From the NCBI GenBank assembly GCA_001599755.1, contig BCHX01000006.1:3521336-3585335 (forward strand): a stretch of DNA of 64,000 nt, written 5' to 3'. The notes under the pieces were generated by a model. The model saw nothing but the letters and a program-made list of their open reading frames with translations. It did no database searches and was not told the origin of the DNA. Below are positions 31,972 to 44,657 of this stretch, one piece after another. Both the position numbers and the translations under genes were made by a program. Source of the DNA: Gliomastix tumulicola (lineage: Eukaryota > Ascomycota > Sordariomycetes > Hypocreales > Bionectriaceae). The first letter of the stretch is position 1. The number at the start of each line of letters is the position of its first letter.

Positions 31972-34900
31972 ATGGCGTCGCCAATGTCGAGCTCGTGCTT
32001 ACAACCAGTCTCGATAGAACAAGACTCGAAACCGACGACTCCTTCTCTGAAGCTCCGAATTCGAGCCTCTGACGCTTCTCCCGCCTCCTCGAGCTCCGAA
32101 GATCGAACCTCCTCCCCGCTCCCGACTTCCTCTCTAGCCATCCAATGTCGAGATAGAAAACCGCGACGAGTCCACTTCTCTACTCCTGCTGACAACGCTG
32201 GAACCTCCTCGAAACCCTCTCCCACCACACTCGCCGAGATGCTCACCTCGACGCTCCTCCCCAGCCGCTTCCGCGGGGAGGCCGCAGTAGCGGCCAACGA
32301 AAACCAGACGCCCACCTGGGTGAACAAGCGGGTTACACCCGTGCTACACTTCTTCGCTCGCCTGGCCTCCTCGCACCCGATCCAGTCCGTCGTCGCCGTC
32401 GCACTGCTCGCGAGCACGTCCTATGTCGGCCTCCTCCAGGACAGCCTGTTCGACCCCACGACGAGCGTGGGCAAGGCCGACTGGTCGTCCCTGGTCGAGG
32501 GCAGCCGCGTGCTGCGCGCGGGGCCCGATACCGCCTGGAGGTGGCAGAGCGTCGAGTCGTCTGACAACGCTGGCGACGACGACGACCTCGCTCTCCTGAC
32601 TCTTGTGTTCCCCGATACGCTCTCCAGCGATGCCGCCAGCACGGCGCCGCACTCGCACGTCGTGCCCGTCCCCCAGAACCTGTCCGTCACGCAGCTGCCC
32701 TCGACCGAGAACCCGTTCACCGCCTACTCCAAGGACAGCATCCTTGCCTTCTCCATGCCGTACTCCGAGGCTGCGCAGTTCCTGGCTGCGGCGCAGGAGA
32801 TCCCCGACGAGGCCGCCGAGGAGATCGAGACGAGCCACGGCCGCGAGAAGAAGACCTGGATCATGAAGGCTGCCAAGGCCGCCTCGTCCGGCTCCATCAT
32901 CCAGTGGGCTACCAACGCCAAGAGCGAGTTCCTCGACCTGCTGAAGAACGCCGAGACGCTCGACATTGTCATCATGTTCCTCGGCTACCTGGCTATGCAC
33001 CTCACTTTCGTCTCTCTGTTCCTGTCGATGCGCCGTCTCGGCTCCAACTTCTGGCTCGCCATCACGACCCTCTTCTCCTCGTGCTTCGCTTTCGTCTTCG
33101 GTCTCGCTGTGACCAGCAAGCTCGGAGTGCCGATTAGCGTCATCCTGCTGTCTGAGGGTCTCCCCTTCCTTGTCGTGACTATTGGCTTCGAGAAGAACAT
33201 TGCTCTGACCAAGGCCGTCCTGTCTCACGCCGTTGAGCACCGCCGTGCCCAGCTCAAGGAGTCCAAGTCCGGCAAGAAGTCCGAGCCTGCTCACGGCATC
33301 ATCCAGTACGCCGTCCAGGCCGCTGTCAAGGACAAGGGCTACGAGATCATCCGCGACTATGCCATTGAGATCGGCATTCTGGTCCTCGGCGCTGCGTCTG
33401 GCGTCCAGGGCGGTCTCCAGCAGTTCTGCTTCCTCGCCGCCTGGATTCTCTTCTTCGACTCTATCCTCCTCTTCACCTTCTACACTGCTATTCTCAGCAT
33501 CAAGCTCGAGATCAACCGCATCAAGCGCCATGTCGATCTCCGCACCGCCCTCGAGGATGACGGTCTTAGCCACCGTGTTGCCGAGACCGTTGCCACCAGC
33601 AACGACGAGCAGGAGATCTCCATCTTTGGCCGCCAGATGAAGAGCAGCAGCGTGCCCAAGTTCAAGGTCATCATGATTTCCGGCTTTGTCCTTATCAACG
33701 TCGTCAACATCCTTACCATCCCCTTCCGCAACTCTGGATCGTCTTCGCTGTCGTCCCTCAGCTCGCTTGCTGCTGGTCTCGGCGGTGTCGTTTCTTCGCC
33801 CCCTGTTGACCCTTTCAAGGTTGCTTCCAACGGCCTGGATGTCATCCTCGCTACTGCCAAGGCCAACTTCGTCCCTACTCGCGTCACCGTTCTTGCCCCC
33901 GTCAAGTACGAGCTCGAGTTCCCCTCCATTCACTACGCCCTCAGCTCCCCTATCGGTCAGCCTGCCGACGACTACTACGGCGTCGGTGGCCGCGTGGTTG
34001 GAGGTCTTCTCCTTAGTCTCGAGGACCCTGTCCTGTCTAAGTGGATTGTTGTCGCGCTCGCCCTCAGTGTTGCTCTGAACGGTTACCTCTTCAATGTGGC
34101 CAAGACCGGTATCCAGGACCCCAACGTGCCTACCCACACCATCGACCCCAACGAGCTCGCTCGTGCTCAGCAGTTCAACGAGGCCCCCCCCTCTGTTCCT
34201 CTGCCTCTCGGCGAGTACATCCCGCCTACCGAGCCCCCGACTCCGGCTCTCACCGACGACGAGGGCGAGCCTCTGGGTGCGAAGAAGAAGGCAGTTGTGG
34301 CTCCTGAGCCCGGTGTCATCCGCCCTAACGAGGTCCTTGACGCTATGCTCGCTGCCAAGAGGGCTCACGAGATGAACGATGACGAGGTTGTGCTCATGTC
34401 CCTCCGTGGCAAGATCCCCGGTTACGCTCTGGAGAAGACGCTCAAGGACTACACCCGTGCCGTCAAGGTCCGCCGCTCCATTATCGCGCGAACCAAGGCC
34501 ACCTCCGACTTCACCCACACTCTCGCCCGCTCCAAGCTGCCCTATGAGAACTACAACTGGGAGCGCGTCTTCGGTGCCTGCTGCGAGAACGTCATCGGTT
34601 ACCTGCCCCTCCCCGTTGGTGTCGCTGGTCCTCTCGTCATCGACGGCCAGAGCTACTTCATCCCCATGGCCACCACCGAGGGTGTCCTGGTCGCCTCCGC
34701 TAGCCGTGGCTGCAAGGCCATCAACTCTGGCGGCGGTGCCGTCACTGTCCTTACTGGTGATGGTATGACCCGTGGTCCTTGCGTCAGCTTCGAGACCCTC
34801 GAGCGCGCCGGTGCCGCCAAGAACTGGCTCGACTCCGATGCCGGCCAGACCACGATGAAGAACGCCTTCAACTCGACCAGTCGCTTCGCCCGTCTCCAGC

Positions 34901-35798
34901 ACATGAAGACGGCCATTGCCGGCACCAACCTGTACATCCGCTTCAAGACCACCACCGGTGACGCCATGGGCATGAACATGATCTCCAAGGGTGTCGAGCA
35001 CGCCCTCAGCATCATGGCCACCGACGGTGGCTTCTCCGACATGAACATCGTCACTGTCTCTGGTAACTACTGTACCGACAAGAAGCCCGCGGCCATCAAC
35101 TGGGTTGACGGCCGTGGTAAGAGTGTCGTGGCCGAGGCCATCATCCCTGGTGAGATTGTCGAGAACGTGCTCAAGACGACTGTCGACGCCATGGTCGAGC
35201 TCAACGTCTCCAAGAACCTGATTGGTTCTGCCATGGCTGGCTCCGTGGGTGGTTTCAACGCCCACGCTGCCAACATTGTCGCCGCCGTCTTCCTTGCCAC
35301 TGGACAGGATCCCGCCCAGGTTGTGGAGAGTGCCAACTGTATCACCATCATGAAGAAGTGAGTCACCTGCCACTATGCTTGTGTATTTTGCTGTATAACT
35401 AACATCTCCTCCCCAGCCTCCGCGGCTCCCTCCAGATCTCCGTGTCCATGCCCTCGCTCGAAGTCGGTACTCTCGGTGGTGGCACTATCCTGGAGCCCCA
35501 GTCCGCCATGCTCGACCTGCTCGGCGTCCGCGGCTCTCACCCGACGAGCCCCGGTGACAACTCGCGCCGTCTCGCCCGTGTCATCGCCGCCGCTGTCCTC
35601 GCCGGTGAGCTGTCCCTGTGCAGTGCTCTCGCTGCCGGCCATCTCGTCCGCGCGCATATGCAGCACAACCGCAGCGCTGATCCGTCCCGGACGACTACGC
35701 CTGCGCCCATTGCTGGCCTCACGCCCGTGACGCAGGCTGCTGCTGCTGCTGTTGCACAGCGGGCCAAGAACGAGGGGAAGAAGAAGGGCAAGAGGTAA
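31972..35798 (+). CDS. HMG1: 3-hydroxy-3-methylglutaryl-CoA reductase
   Basis: Two exons (31972-35357 and 35417-35798) give 1255 residues. The protein makes mevalonate from HMG-CoA with NADPH, the committed step of sterol and isoprenoid synthesis, in the ER membrane. After a Ser-rich N terminus of about 100 residues comes RFRGEAAV, the usual fungal start region, then a first helix and a sterol-sensing-type block of several helices around 325-500. A linker follows to the catalytic domain: ENVIGYLPLPVGVAGPL near 873, the Glu motif TTEGVLVASASRGC near 901, DAMGMNMISKG for NADPH binding, and GTLGGGT in the second exon. The catalytic His lies in GHLVRAH near 1204, and HNRS just after matches the AMPK-type phosphorylation site known from animal reductases. 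A 59-nt intron interrupts the catalytic part. The Ser-rich N-terminal extension is longer than in many relatives. Confidence 0.97.
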
Positions 35799-36274
35799 AC
35801 ACATGACCTCAAACCACGCCCCTCGGCTTCAAGATTCTGCATCGCTAGAAGCATCGTTCTCTACCTCTCTCATCTTTTTCACACAATCTACCGGAAAAGA
35901 TATCTTGAATCACACCAGGGGCTCCAAAAAGGACTGCAATCCAACAGTGTTCCCTTGACCTCGAACGTTCTCTTTATTTTTATTTATTTGTCGACACGAC
36001 ACCCCAAAAAATCTACAAGATCGGACAAGCGCGAGACGGGCAGGATATCTCTGGGCTGTCGTTTAGATGTATAGAGTTTTTGCTGACAAGCGAGAGACAC
36101 CCCCGATGGCGATGTTTTGCTTTTTCTTTTTTTTTGTGTTTTTCTTCATCTTGAAGCAGATATATAGCGGATAAGATTATAGCAATATAAAGGATCAAAT
36201 CAGCTCCATGAATGATGAGGTCAAGATGACTGCCCTTCGTGACTAGTAAGTATGTCGATAGACTGTAGCCGTCC
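35799..36274. other. Convergent 3' region, reductase / membrane protein
   Basis: A/T-rich sequence with T runs (36121-36135) between two convergent genes, presumably their 3' UTRs and polyadenylation sites. No gene seen. Confidence 0.5.
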
Positions 36275-39124
36275 TCATTTGTAGAGTCTGCGTAGATCCA
36301 TGGCCCGCCAGGGCTGCTGGTTCATCGAGCGATCCGAAGCCTCGACCACTTCTCCGTCCAGATCTTGTTGCTGTCCTGGTTGGGGAGCAAGGGATTCCAG
36401 CTCCACGTCCTCACCAGCCTGGCTTCTAGACTTATCGAGCGGCATCACCCTGAACGCGACATACCCAACCTCGTCCAGGGGCCGCACGTCTGCCAGCTGG
36501 ACACGCATGTCGCGGAGCATCCTCGCTCGCTCAGGCCCGTCCAGACCCGATCCTGCCTCTGGCAGAGGAATATGAGGGTTGTCCCGTGTCATGGAGCTCA
36601 CAAAGCCCAGGACATCGGGGCCCTTGACGAGGCTGAGCAGGACGAGCCCCAGGATCGCCAGGAGCTGCAGAACCATCGTAGTGCCAAGCAGAATAGCGAT
36701 CCACACACGGTCTGCCCTGTACACATTGTTCAACCTGCCCACAGCCTGTGTCACGTTGTAGAAGTCGTGGATATCGTACGAGCTGTAGACCACGGTGTTG
36801 TTCCCCGGAAGTTGCCTCCTCTTGATGTCGATATTGGAGTACTCGAGCGGCCCCTTTGTCGCATCAAGGAAGGTATTGAAGGCCGTCGTCAGCCGCCGTG
36901 AAAACGTTTCGAGGTCCCCGACGTCTCTCCAGTCGTATCGTCGCTGTGTCCCGTAGAGATATTCCTGCCCTGCGACAAAGTTCTCCGTTGCCGAGGCTGC
37001 CGATTCGTCGACTGACCCAGCAGCCTTTTCCCACTTTCTACTGCCAGCGATAAAGCCTCCGAGATGATCTTGAGCCATGTCTGGAAACTGCTGCTGGCGA
37101 GTGGGCGTGAGGCGGCGGCGGCGGCGCTGCCGGACAGCTCGACAGCCGGTCGGGGAAGGGCAGTGCAGGTCCGTCTCGAGGTAGACCGTGCTCATCGCAC
37201 AGCTGAACTCAAACACGCGGACCGGCTTCAACACCTCTCTCTCGCCCTGGTCCTCCAGTTCCGTTTGGAGGCTAGCAAAGGCCATCTGGAAGCTCGGGGC
37301 GGCGTTCTCAGCCGAGGAACGGTTCTCAGCGCTCCAAGGCTCGGATGCCGTGATGTTGACGGCAAAGGAGTTGCTCAGGTCGTCGCCCTTTAAGGAGGCC
37401 CCGCCTATATCAATCCAGGACGACACGTCAACGGAGTTCCATACCGTCTCGTTCCGTGCGAGGACATCCACAGCGTCGATGAACTTGGGCGGGGAGCAGT
37501 CCAAGTCGATGTAGGACGTCTGAACCGAGAAGTCGTAACGGACGGACTCGTCGCCTAGATCCAGGCCTTGTAATTTGATTCCTAATAGTGACGAGTAGTC
37601 CTCTTCACCACCACCGAACAGACTGTCGTCGTTGTCGTTGTCGAACTCGTGCTCCTGCTCACTGTCTCTGCCCCGCGGCCACTGGGGTATCCTGGGGAAC
37701 TCCCAGAGGTCCCTGGGAGATCGGCGCTGCTCGGCCGGGGACATGAGCTGAAGGGTGTAGAGAGCGTTGACATTCGCCTCGACAGAGTCGACCAAGGCGG
37801 ACATGTAGAAGTGGGAGAACTGATAGGTAGGATCGGCGTACCAGACGATTCCCGTGCTTGACGTCCTGCTCTCGCCCAGGAATAGTAGGCGCGAGGCACT
37901 CTGGCCACCCAACGGCGACATGGTCCAGACAAGAAAGATCAGAAGGCCTGCCGCCAGATGACTCCTCACGAAGAGGAGCCGTTCAAAGGAGCCGGCGAAG
38001 CTTTGGCTGCCGAATATCTGCTCGATCATTCCGAGCTTGACCCCCTGTTTCTGCTCCATCTGCCAACGCGCAAGCGCCTTGAAGAAGCGGCCGGCGACGG
38101 CAGCGAAGATGATTGGGTATGCGGTTGGACTGAGCTGTATCAGCTCGGAGATCCTCTCCCCGTATTCGGACTGAGCTTGGCCTTCCAGGCGAACGGCGAG
38201 AAGTGCAAGAACTAGATGACCAGAGTGGTGAGTCGTTTTGGGTGCAGTAGAGACGTCAGGGATGTAAGTTACCGATGAAAAGTACAGGTGTGAATGTCAG
38301 AAGAATGTCCCATATCCACATCATAACCCATGCAGCGTTCTTCTGATGCAGAGACTGAGGCTTAGGGAGAAACCTCGTCGTCGTGTCGGCGCCGAGCGAC
38401 TTGGAGGATGGCTCGGCCGCTTGTCTATGCCCTTTCTGAGAAACACTGGACATTGTCGGTGTCGATTCGACGTTGATTTGCGGATTGTACAAGGGCTCGC
38501 TGATAACCTTCGCGGATGGAGAAGAATGCCTAGAAAGGACGAAGTTAGCAGAGGCAACGGCATTATTTAGAGGCCTCGTCACAAAACTGACCATTTCTTC
38601 CAGGCCAGGAAGATGAGAGATGACACTGCAACAAGCAATATCGAGAGCGAGATACCCAGTATCGGAGCAAAGCCCAGAAGACCCTTTCTTCCCGATTCAG
38701 CCACCCATACACCACGCTGCTCTGAGCTTGCTGTCTCGTCTGAACCCGCAGCCATCGGCCATGCTTCTTTGCTGCCCAGAACCGCTGCTCCGAACTGCTC
38801 GTCCAGACAACCGTATTCTTCGGCACAGGCGACATCGCGGCAGCATCCGAGGAAAGGCGGCTGCAAGTTGGCGCAGGAGTAGAGCCTCATTTCCTCATCA
38901 CTGCTCAGGCATGACAGATAGTCGGATGACAGGAACTTGAAGTCGTGGGCGTCGAAGGAAAGGGGCCGCAGGTGGTGCTTGGGGCAGTCTCCGTACCCGA
39001 ACTTGCAGGGATTGACAGTGCAGCAGCCGGTGAACTGCGTCCATGCCGTATCGCAGACATAGAAATCACCTCCGGATGGGCATGTGAGGTTGACATTCTC
39101 CATCATCTCGTAGAGTGTCGCCAT
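36275..39124 (-). CDS. Multi-pass membrane protein with N-terminal Cys-rich ectodomain
   Basis: Three exons (39124-38592, 38529-38273, 38211-36275) join in phase to 908 residues. The first about 100 residues hold a dozen cysteines in a CPSGGDFYVC ... GCC ... PC ... C pattern followed by a second GCCRDVAC block, as in fungal Cys-rich surface modules. A transmembrane helix (residues about 155-175, ending in LAWKKW) leads to a Ser-rich linker, two or three helices across the second intron, a large extracytoplasmic region with many N-glycosylation sequons, and a last helix (WIAILLGTTMVLQLLAILGLVLL) before a cytosolic tail. No enzymatic motif is visible. It is divergent from the ankyrin gene with 630 bp between the starts. 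The unusual donor GTCAGT of intron 1 leaves some chance that two genes are present; phase and branch site favour one. Confidence 0.68.
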
Positions 39125-39754
39125 TCTGCCCGGTGGTGCTCTCTGGTGTAGAGGTGTAGAGAAGCAAGTTGGCCGGAACAGGTTCACGGTGGGTTCCTAA
39201 ATGCAGGACACCGGCGCTTTCAACCTTTTCCAACAGAGAGGCGATGCTAAGACGATCCGTCAGCGAAGATGGAAGACTGCGCCTTCCCATTTGCCAGACC
39301 TTTGAGCGAAGCGTCCGTGCATTTCGGCCCCTAAATGGCCTACTGCTGACGCGAGCACCACACAACCTTCCCACAAGGCTCGGCCGGGACGTCCTAGAGG
39401 AGGAGGAGGGGCACCCCTGTTTCGCCAAGGAGCACGCGCGCGGAACGACCAGCCATGCTGACGCCCGTACTAATGCCACACACAGTTTGTGCGGCTGAAT
39501 GGTGGCTGTGAGGCTCAGGCAGTTCCTCATGCAAGGCGACCAGACTAAGGGCTAAAAACAGGCACTCCAGGGTGATCGCAGCCCCTTTTGAGGACTGTAA
39601 TGCACCGCTGAGGGACGGCACCTCGCTGGCAGGTTGATTCCATTGAGGCAATATAATTGGCGAGCCCCCCCCCCCTCCTCTCCGGCTCTGAATCCTCCCC
39701 CAACTAGTGAAGAACTCCTCCAGGCCATATGTTGTCAACCTTTTTTGTGCAACC
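39125..39754. other. Divergent promoter region with an 11-nt C run
   Basis: Shared upstream sequence of the Cys-rich membrane protein and the ankyrin protein. A C homopolymer of about 11 lies at 39665-39675. No exon recognised. Confidence 0.5.
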
Positions 39755-42700
39755 ATGTGGCTACTTCTAATTACACTGGCCGCTCTCCAAGATGTAGTTC
39801 GGGCTGATGACGCGCTCGACGACTTTACCAACAACTTAGTCTCGGACCTGGCACCGTAAGTCCAGAAAATGAGCAAGCTCTAATTAGTCAGAGGGTGTAA
39901 TACTAACCCGTCTGGATCTCCAGGATCCTCACACTATTCGGCGAACGAGTGACAATGCAGTACATGAGCCAGACTATCTCGTGGGAAGACTGCCTCGTCC
40001 TCGCGATAGCACCGCTGGGCATCGTCACGATCATCGTCAGCGCCATCCGAGTCGGCGGGCCCAAGGTCATGAAGACTGTCGTGGGACGCGCCAGGGAGAA
40101 CATGTCCGTCGTCGAGATGGAGCTCATGTCCTCCACATCCAGGGAGATCTGTGAAATGTACAATGGCAAGGGCATCGTCAGGTGTCAAGGGTCGGCTCCT
40201 GTTCTGGAGTTCATCTGTCTGTGGCCGAGGAACTTTGATCCCGAGGACCACGAGCCTTCCGACATGTTTGAGTGCATCAAACTTGAGCAGGCGCTCGGGG
40301 AAAATGGTGCCAGGCAAAAATTGAAAAGATCCGACGGTAAGGTCCTTTCCCATGACGACTGCACTGCACTCGGAAGCAGGAACGGGATGTTGACGATATG
40401 GATGGATGGATGGATGGACACAGCAACGTCTCTCCGGAAAAGACTGTGGCGTAAAGTCGAGCGCCTTTTCTGCCGTTCCCAAAAAGCAGGTATGTATGGG
40501 ATACCATATTCACTACACATACATACCCTTGCATGGGACAGTCTGGTTAACTCCATGCATGCAGGCAAGCCTGACGAAGAGGTTGGAAGCGGCAGTGAGC
40601 CCTCCTCAGCTTCCCGTGCGAAGCCCAAGATTACCGTTATCCGAGCCGATACCCCGGACGCACCGAACCTGTCGCTCAATCTGCAAACATCCCATAATCT
40701 CAACGAGGTTCGATGCGTGGCCCTCATAGCTGTGCTCATCCAGCTGGGCCTGCTTGCCTACTTCGGATTCATGGTCTACCACCCCGCCGGGAGGAGGACG
40801 TTTCCAAACAATGAGGGCGTTGTATCTGACCGAGCCTTTTCTATGACCGCCATCGGGACGCTTCTCCTGACCGTGGGTGTGTTTGTATGCGCCCAAGTAG
40901 TCGACACAAGCACGGAGGAGCACATCCTCGAGCCAGTCGACGACTACGAGATCCGACTCTATTGGCTCCAGCAGGAGCAGAAGGTCGGAGACCAGCTGTT
41001 CGATTCATACGCCATCCATCCCATTGCGTCGAATAAAATCTACACCATGTCTCGGAGACGCAACCAAGACAAGGAGAGCCGTCGCGTGAACGAGTTTACG
41101 AGGCTCGTCAGGGAATGGCGTAGGTCCTGGCTCGACTTTATCGAGCAGGACCTCCTCGAGAATCGAACAGAGGTGCTGCGAGTCCTGCTCGGCCCGGTCG
41201 GCAAGGTCGCCAAAGCCTCGATCCTCATGATCTCAGAGACGATGCGGCTATGGGTCGAGAGAAACGAGAACATCTGGGCCGTCATCGGCTCTCTCACCGC
41301 CCTCTCCGGGTTTGTGGTCCAGTTTATCGGCCTGAGGAGCATGCATACCGCGGCCACATTGGCTCAGCTGGGTGCTGTCGGATTCCTGACCCTCTGTCGG
41401 GCGTGGCTCAGACGAGGCCTTGCGCAGAGATTCAACCGGCAGAAGTTGGTGCGTGGGCATGAGCTGGACTGGCTGGCTTTCAAGCTGGTGAGGGATGCCT
41501 GTGCTCCAGGGGAGAGCACGATGGAGCCTTCTTCGGAGAGTGGCGGCGAGCTGCACGAAAATGCCGATGGCGAAGCATTAGGCAACTTGAGTGGGATCCT
41601 CAGCGAGAGGGAGACGCGTATGGCTGAGCCCATACAGCGACTACGTCGCGACATGGCCAAACTCGCCAGGTTCAAAGGGGCGGCAACCAAAGTCGCCCAT
41701 GACCTGACTCTTGCTATCGAGGGAGGAATGCAGGTGCTGTTTCCGCCCACTTTGCCCGCATCAGGCGAGCTTTTGAACTGGGAGATAAACGTGGCTCGTC
41801 ATATGGCAACTTTGGAACGCTTGCCCCAAAAAGTTTCCATCGGAGTCAGCTTTTCTCTCAGCAAGCGCGGCTGGAAGCTCAGAGCCGATGATCTCGACTC
41901 AATAATGTCGCTTTGGCTCTACAGCGACAAAGAGAGAAGGGGACGAGAGAAGGAACATCATGACCAGCTTCAGAAGACAAACCAGGAGACCGTCGAACAA
42001 GAATGCCCAACAGAAGACACATGGATCCGAGGCGAATGCCCCCCCATGTCTATTCGCATCCTCGGCCCAGCTGGACCTCGAGCCAAGGGTTCACTAGGTC
42101 AGGACCTGGAGTGGTGGGTTCCAAGAGGTGACCTGGAGATAGAGCGAATGCAGCAGTCGCCGTCAGGCGAAATCCGAGATATTAAGGGTATCCTGAGGAG
42201 ATTTTCAAGTGGCAGGGTTGTCGGCTACACGGACCACTGGCATCAAACCCCCAACGGAGGCGTTGATTCAACAGCGTCTCGAAGGTGGTCATTTGATATC
42301 GACGATTCTGCTTCCACCTTAGCTGGGGACGCATCAGAGTGGCAAAGCAGTTCGCCGGCAATATTGGAGACACATAGGAACCCTCACCGTTCGCATTACC
42401 GCCAGTGGGAAGAGGATTCCAATGACAGCCGAAAGGACGTCCTCACAGTGTCGTCATCTGCACCTCTGGAAATGCTCTTTGCCGAGGAGCTTATATTTTC
42501 GTTCATGCGGTGGGCAGCATCCCACGAAGCTGTACCTCCTTTGAGTGATGCTCATCACCAGCCAGTGGTAAGCGAAGATCCAACATGCCTGTCTTCGTGG
42601 AGCAGGCAGATACAGGATCTCGTCGGTCACTTCCAAAAATTGGGGTTTCAGTCAGCCCAGGAGGTCCTTCTTCACATCATCTCACCCCTGAGTGGGAGCC

Positions 42701-44361
42701 ACAAACTGCCGCTCTGTCTCGAAGTATTCGACAGAGTGCTGCGCCAGGTTAAGGAAAGCCGCGTTCGGTCTAGAGGCCGGTTTTCGGAATCAGGGCTGAT
42801 ATACGCCAGCCTCTTTGAGCAGATTGCGCGACATCGGTATGGTGATACCAGAGTCTACGCGCGAGGCCTGGCCATGGTCATCTCCTACATTGACGAGGAA
42901 CGCGAGCAGCAGCAGCAGCAGAATCAACGACATCGGGACCTCTTCTTCTTTCACAGGCAGCAAGGGCCTGACCGCAAGCCGCGTCATTGGGGCAGGGCCT
43001 GCCAGGGGCGTCTATCAGGCGAGACTGACATTGCCAACAACCTCAGGAAAGAGCTCCTTGCAGTAAAGCACTCGAACGATGGCAAAATGCCTGCTTCAGA
43101 GTTCTTCGGCCACCTCGGAAGACTGTACAAGAGGCAGCACAGACAAATGGACTTTCTATTGCAACAAGAGCTCAACTGCGATGCAGAAGCCTCATACCCG
43201 GCTTACTTCGGCATAAACTCATTACACAAGTTCGCAATGGGACCAGCGCCGCGAGACAGACGTGATCTCCCTTCTGACTTGGAAACGTGGCTACAGGACG
43301 AGGCGCTCCTGAATGGAAGAGACATCTGTCTCTGGACACCGCTGCACTACTTGGCTGTTCAGCAGGATCGTTCACGGGGCGTCGGTGTATTTCTCAAGTC
43401 TAGTGCCGATTCAACTCTGTCCGATTTCCGCGGCTACACTCCGATGCATTACACCTGTGCGCACGGATCGATTGAGACGGTTCACGCGTTGCTCGTTTCC
43501 GATGGCCTCACTGCGCAAGGAATCGATGGAGCAACCCCAGTTCACCTTGCTGCTCGATATGGGCGCAAAGACATCCTCAAAGACTTGCGTGCCCATTCAG
43601 ACCCAAGCGTATCTCAAGCATTTGAGATGGGAGACTACAGTGGCCAGCTTCCGGTCCATTGGGCTGTACGACATGGGCGTACAGAGCTCATAGAAGTCTT
43701 CAAGTCGCAGGTCAATCGGCAAGACCACAGACGGCGGTCACCCCTACATCTGGCGTCACTGGCGAATAAGCTTGAGATGATCGAGCTCCTTCGAAGTGCC
43801 GGGGCCTCTCTGGAGAGCAGATCGTTTGGCGAAGCCACACCTCTTCACTGTGCTTGCTGGAATGCGTCGTGGGATGCTGCGCGCTTGCTGCTGAAGCTCG
43901 GTGCACAGAACGACGCGCGCGACGCCATAGGCCGAATCCATCTGCATTATGCGATTTCTAGCCATGGCAGTAGCTCCAGCATCGAGACATTTCTTGATAT
44001 CCTCAAGGAAAACCACTTATTCGACGACGCTTTGGAGGCGACGTGCAGCCTTGGAAACACCGCCCTTCTCTACGCGGCCAAGGCCATGAACCTCTCAGCT
44101 GTTGCAGCATTACTAGATGCTGGAGCAGATCCAAACGCAATCAACAACGACGGAGAAACACTATTACATCTAGCCACCAGTCCTTTCAGGCCGTCGGTTG
44201 ACGAGAAGGATTTGCTGGGGTTTGTGCAAGACCTAGCGGCCCTACCCAATCTTCCGGATTTATCCCACACCCGCGACAAGTCAGGTCGTACAGCTGCCGA
44301 GACAGCTCATGAGAGAAGCCGCCCCGATGTTGCTGCTTTCCTGAGAGGATGGAGGAAGTAA
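39755..44361 (+). CDS. Large membrane-anchored ankyrin-repeat protein
   Basis: Modelled exons are 39755-39855, 39924-40336, 40424-40489 and 40565-44361, giving 1458 residues. A signal-like N terminus (MWLLLITLAALQDVVRA) is followed by DLAPILTLFGERVT and further helices, a set I associate with a widespread fungal family of membrane/ankyrin proteins of unknown function. Two more helices lie near LIAVLIQLGLLAYFGFMVY and AIGTLLLTVGVFVC, then about 700 residues without known domain. At least seven ankyrin repeats end the protein (for example TPLHYLAVQQ, TPMHYTCAHG, TPVHLAARYG, LPVHWAVRHG, SPLHLASLAN, TPLHCACWN, TLLHLATS). A short Gln run lies near 42907-42924. The two inner introns are multiples of three without stops, so they could be read as coding; strong splice sites and a TGGA repeat in the first argue for removal. 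Confidence 0.8.
40399..40419. repeat. (TGGA)n tract inside a probable intron
   Basis: About five tandem TGGA units within the 87-nt candidate intron of the ankyrin gene; repeat content of this kind is more common in introns. Confidence 0.6.
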
Positions 44362-44657
44362 TCACTGCTTCAGTGTGTTCGTGGTCGAGTAGAACCAATG
44401 GAAGGTACTACTAAGTACTAGTAATCTCTACAGACAAGTTCTCCGCTTCCGAGGTTGGTTACCCCGCCAGGAGGCTGACATTTAAAAGATAAGACAAATC
44501 CGATAACCTTTTGTCAGTCCATTCTTGCCGCTTCTCCACGTCATTTCGTCGTCCTCATTCTATCGTCTTCGGTTTCATCGCTCATCATTAATCTGAAGCT
44601 CTGCATACACTCCGTGCTGTCTTTTCACCATCTAAAGAATATAATCACTCGCGGATC

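Noticed and set aside
32344..35373. 1009-codon open frame antisense to HMG-CoA reductase
   Set aside because: It mirrors the reductase codons whose third positions are nearly all G or C, which removes antisense stops. The peptide is Gly/Asp/Val-rich with no domain; the sense frame is a clear reductase.
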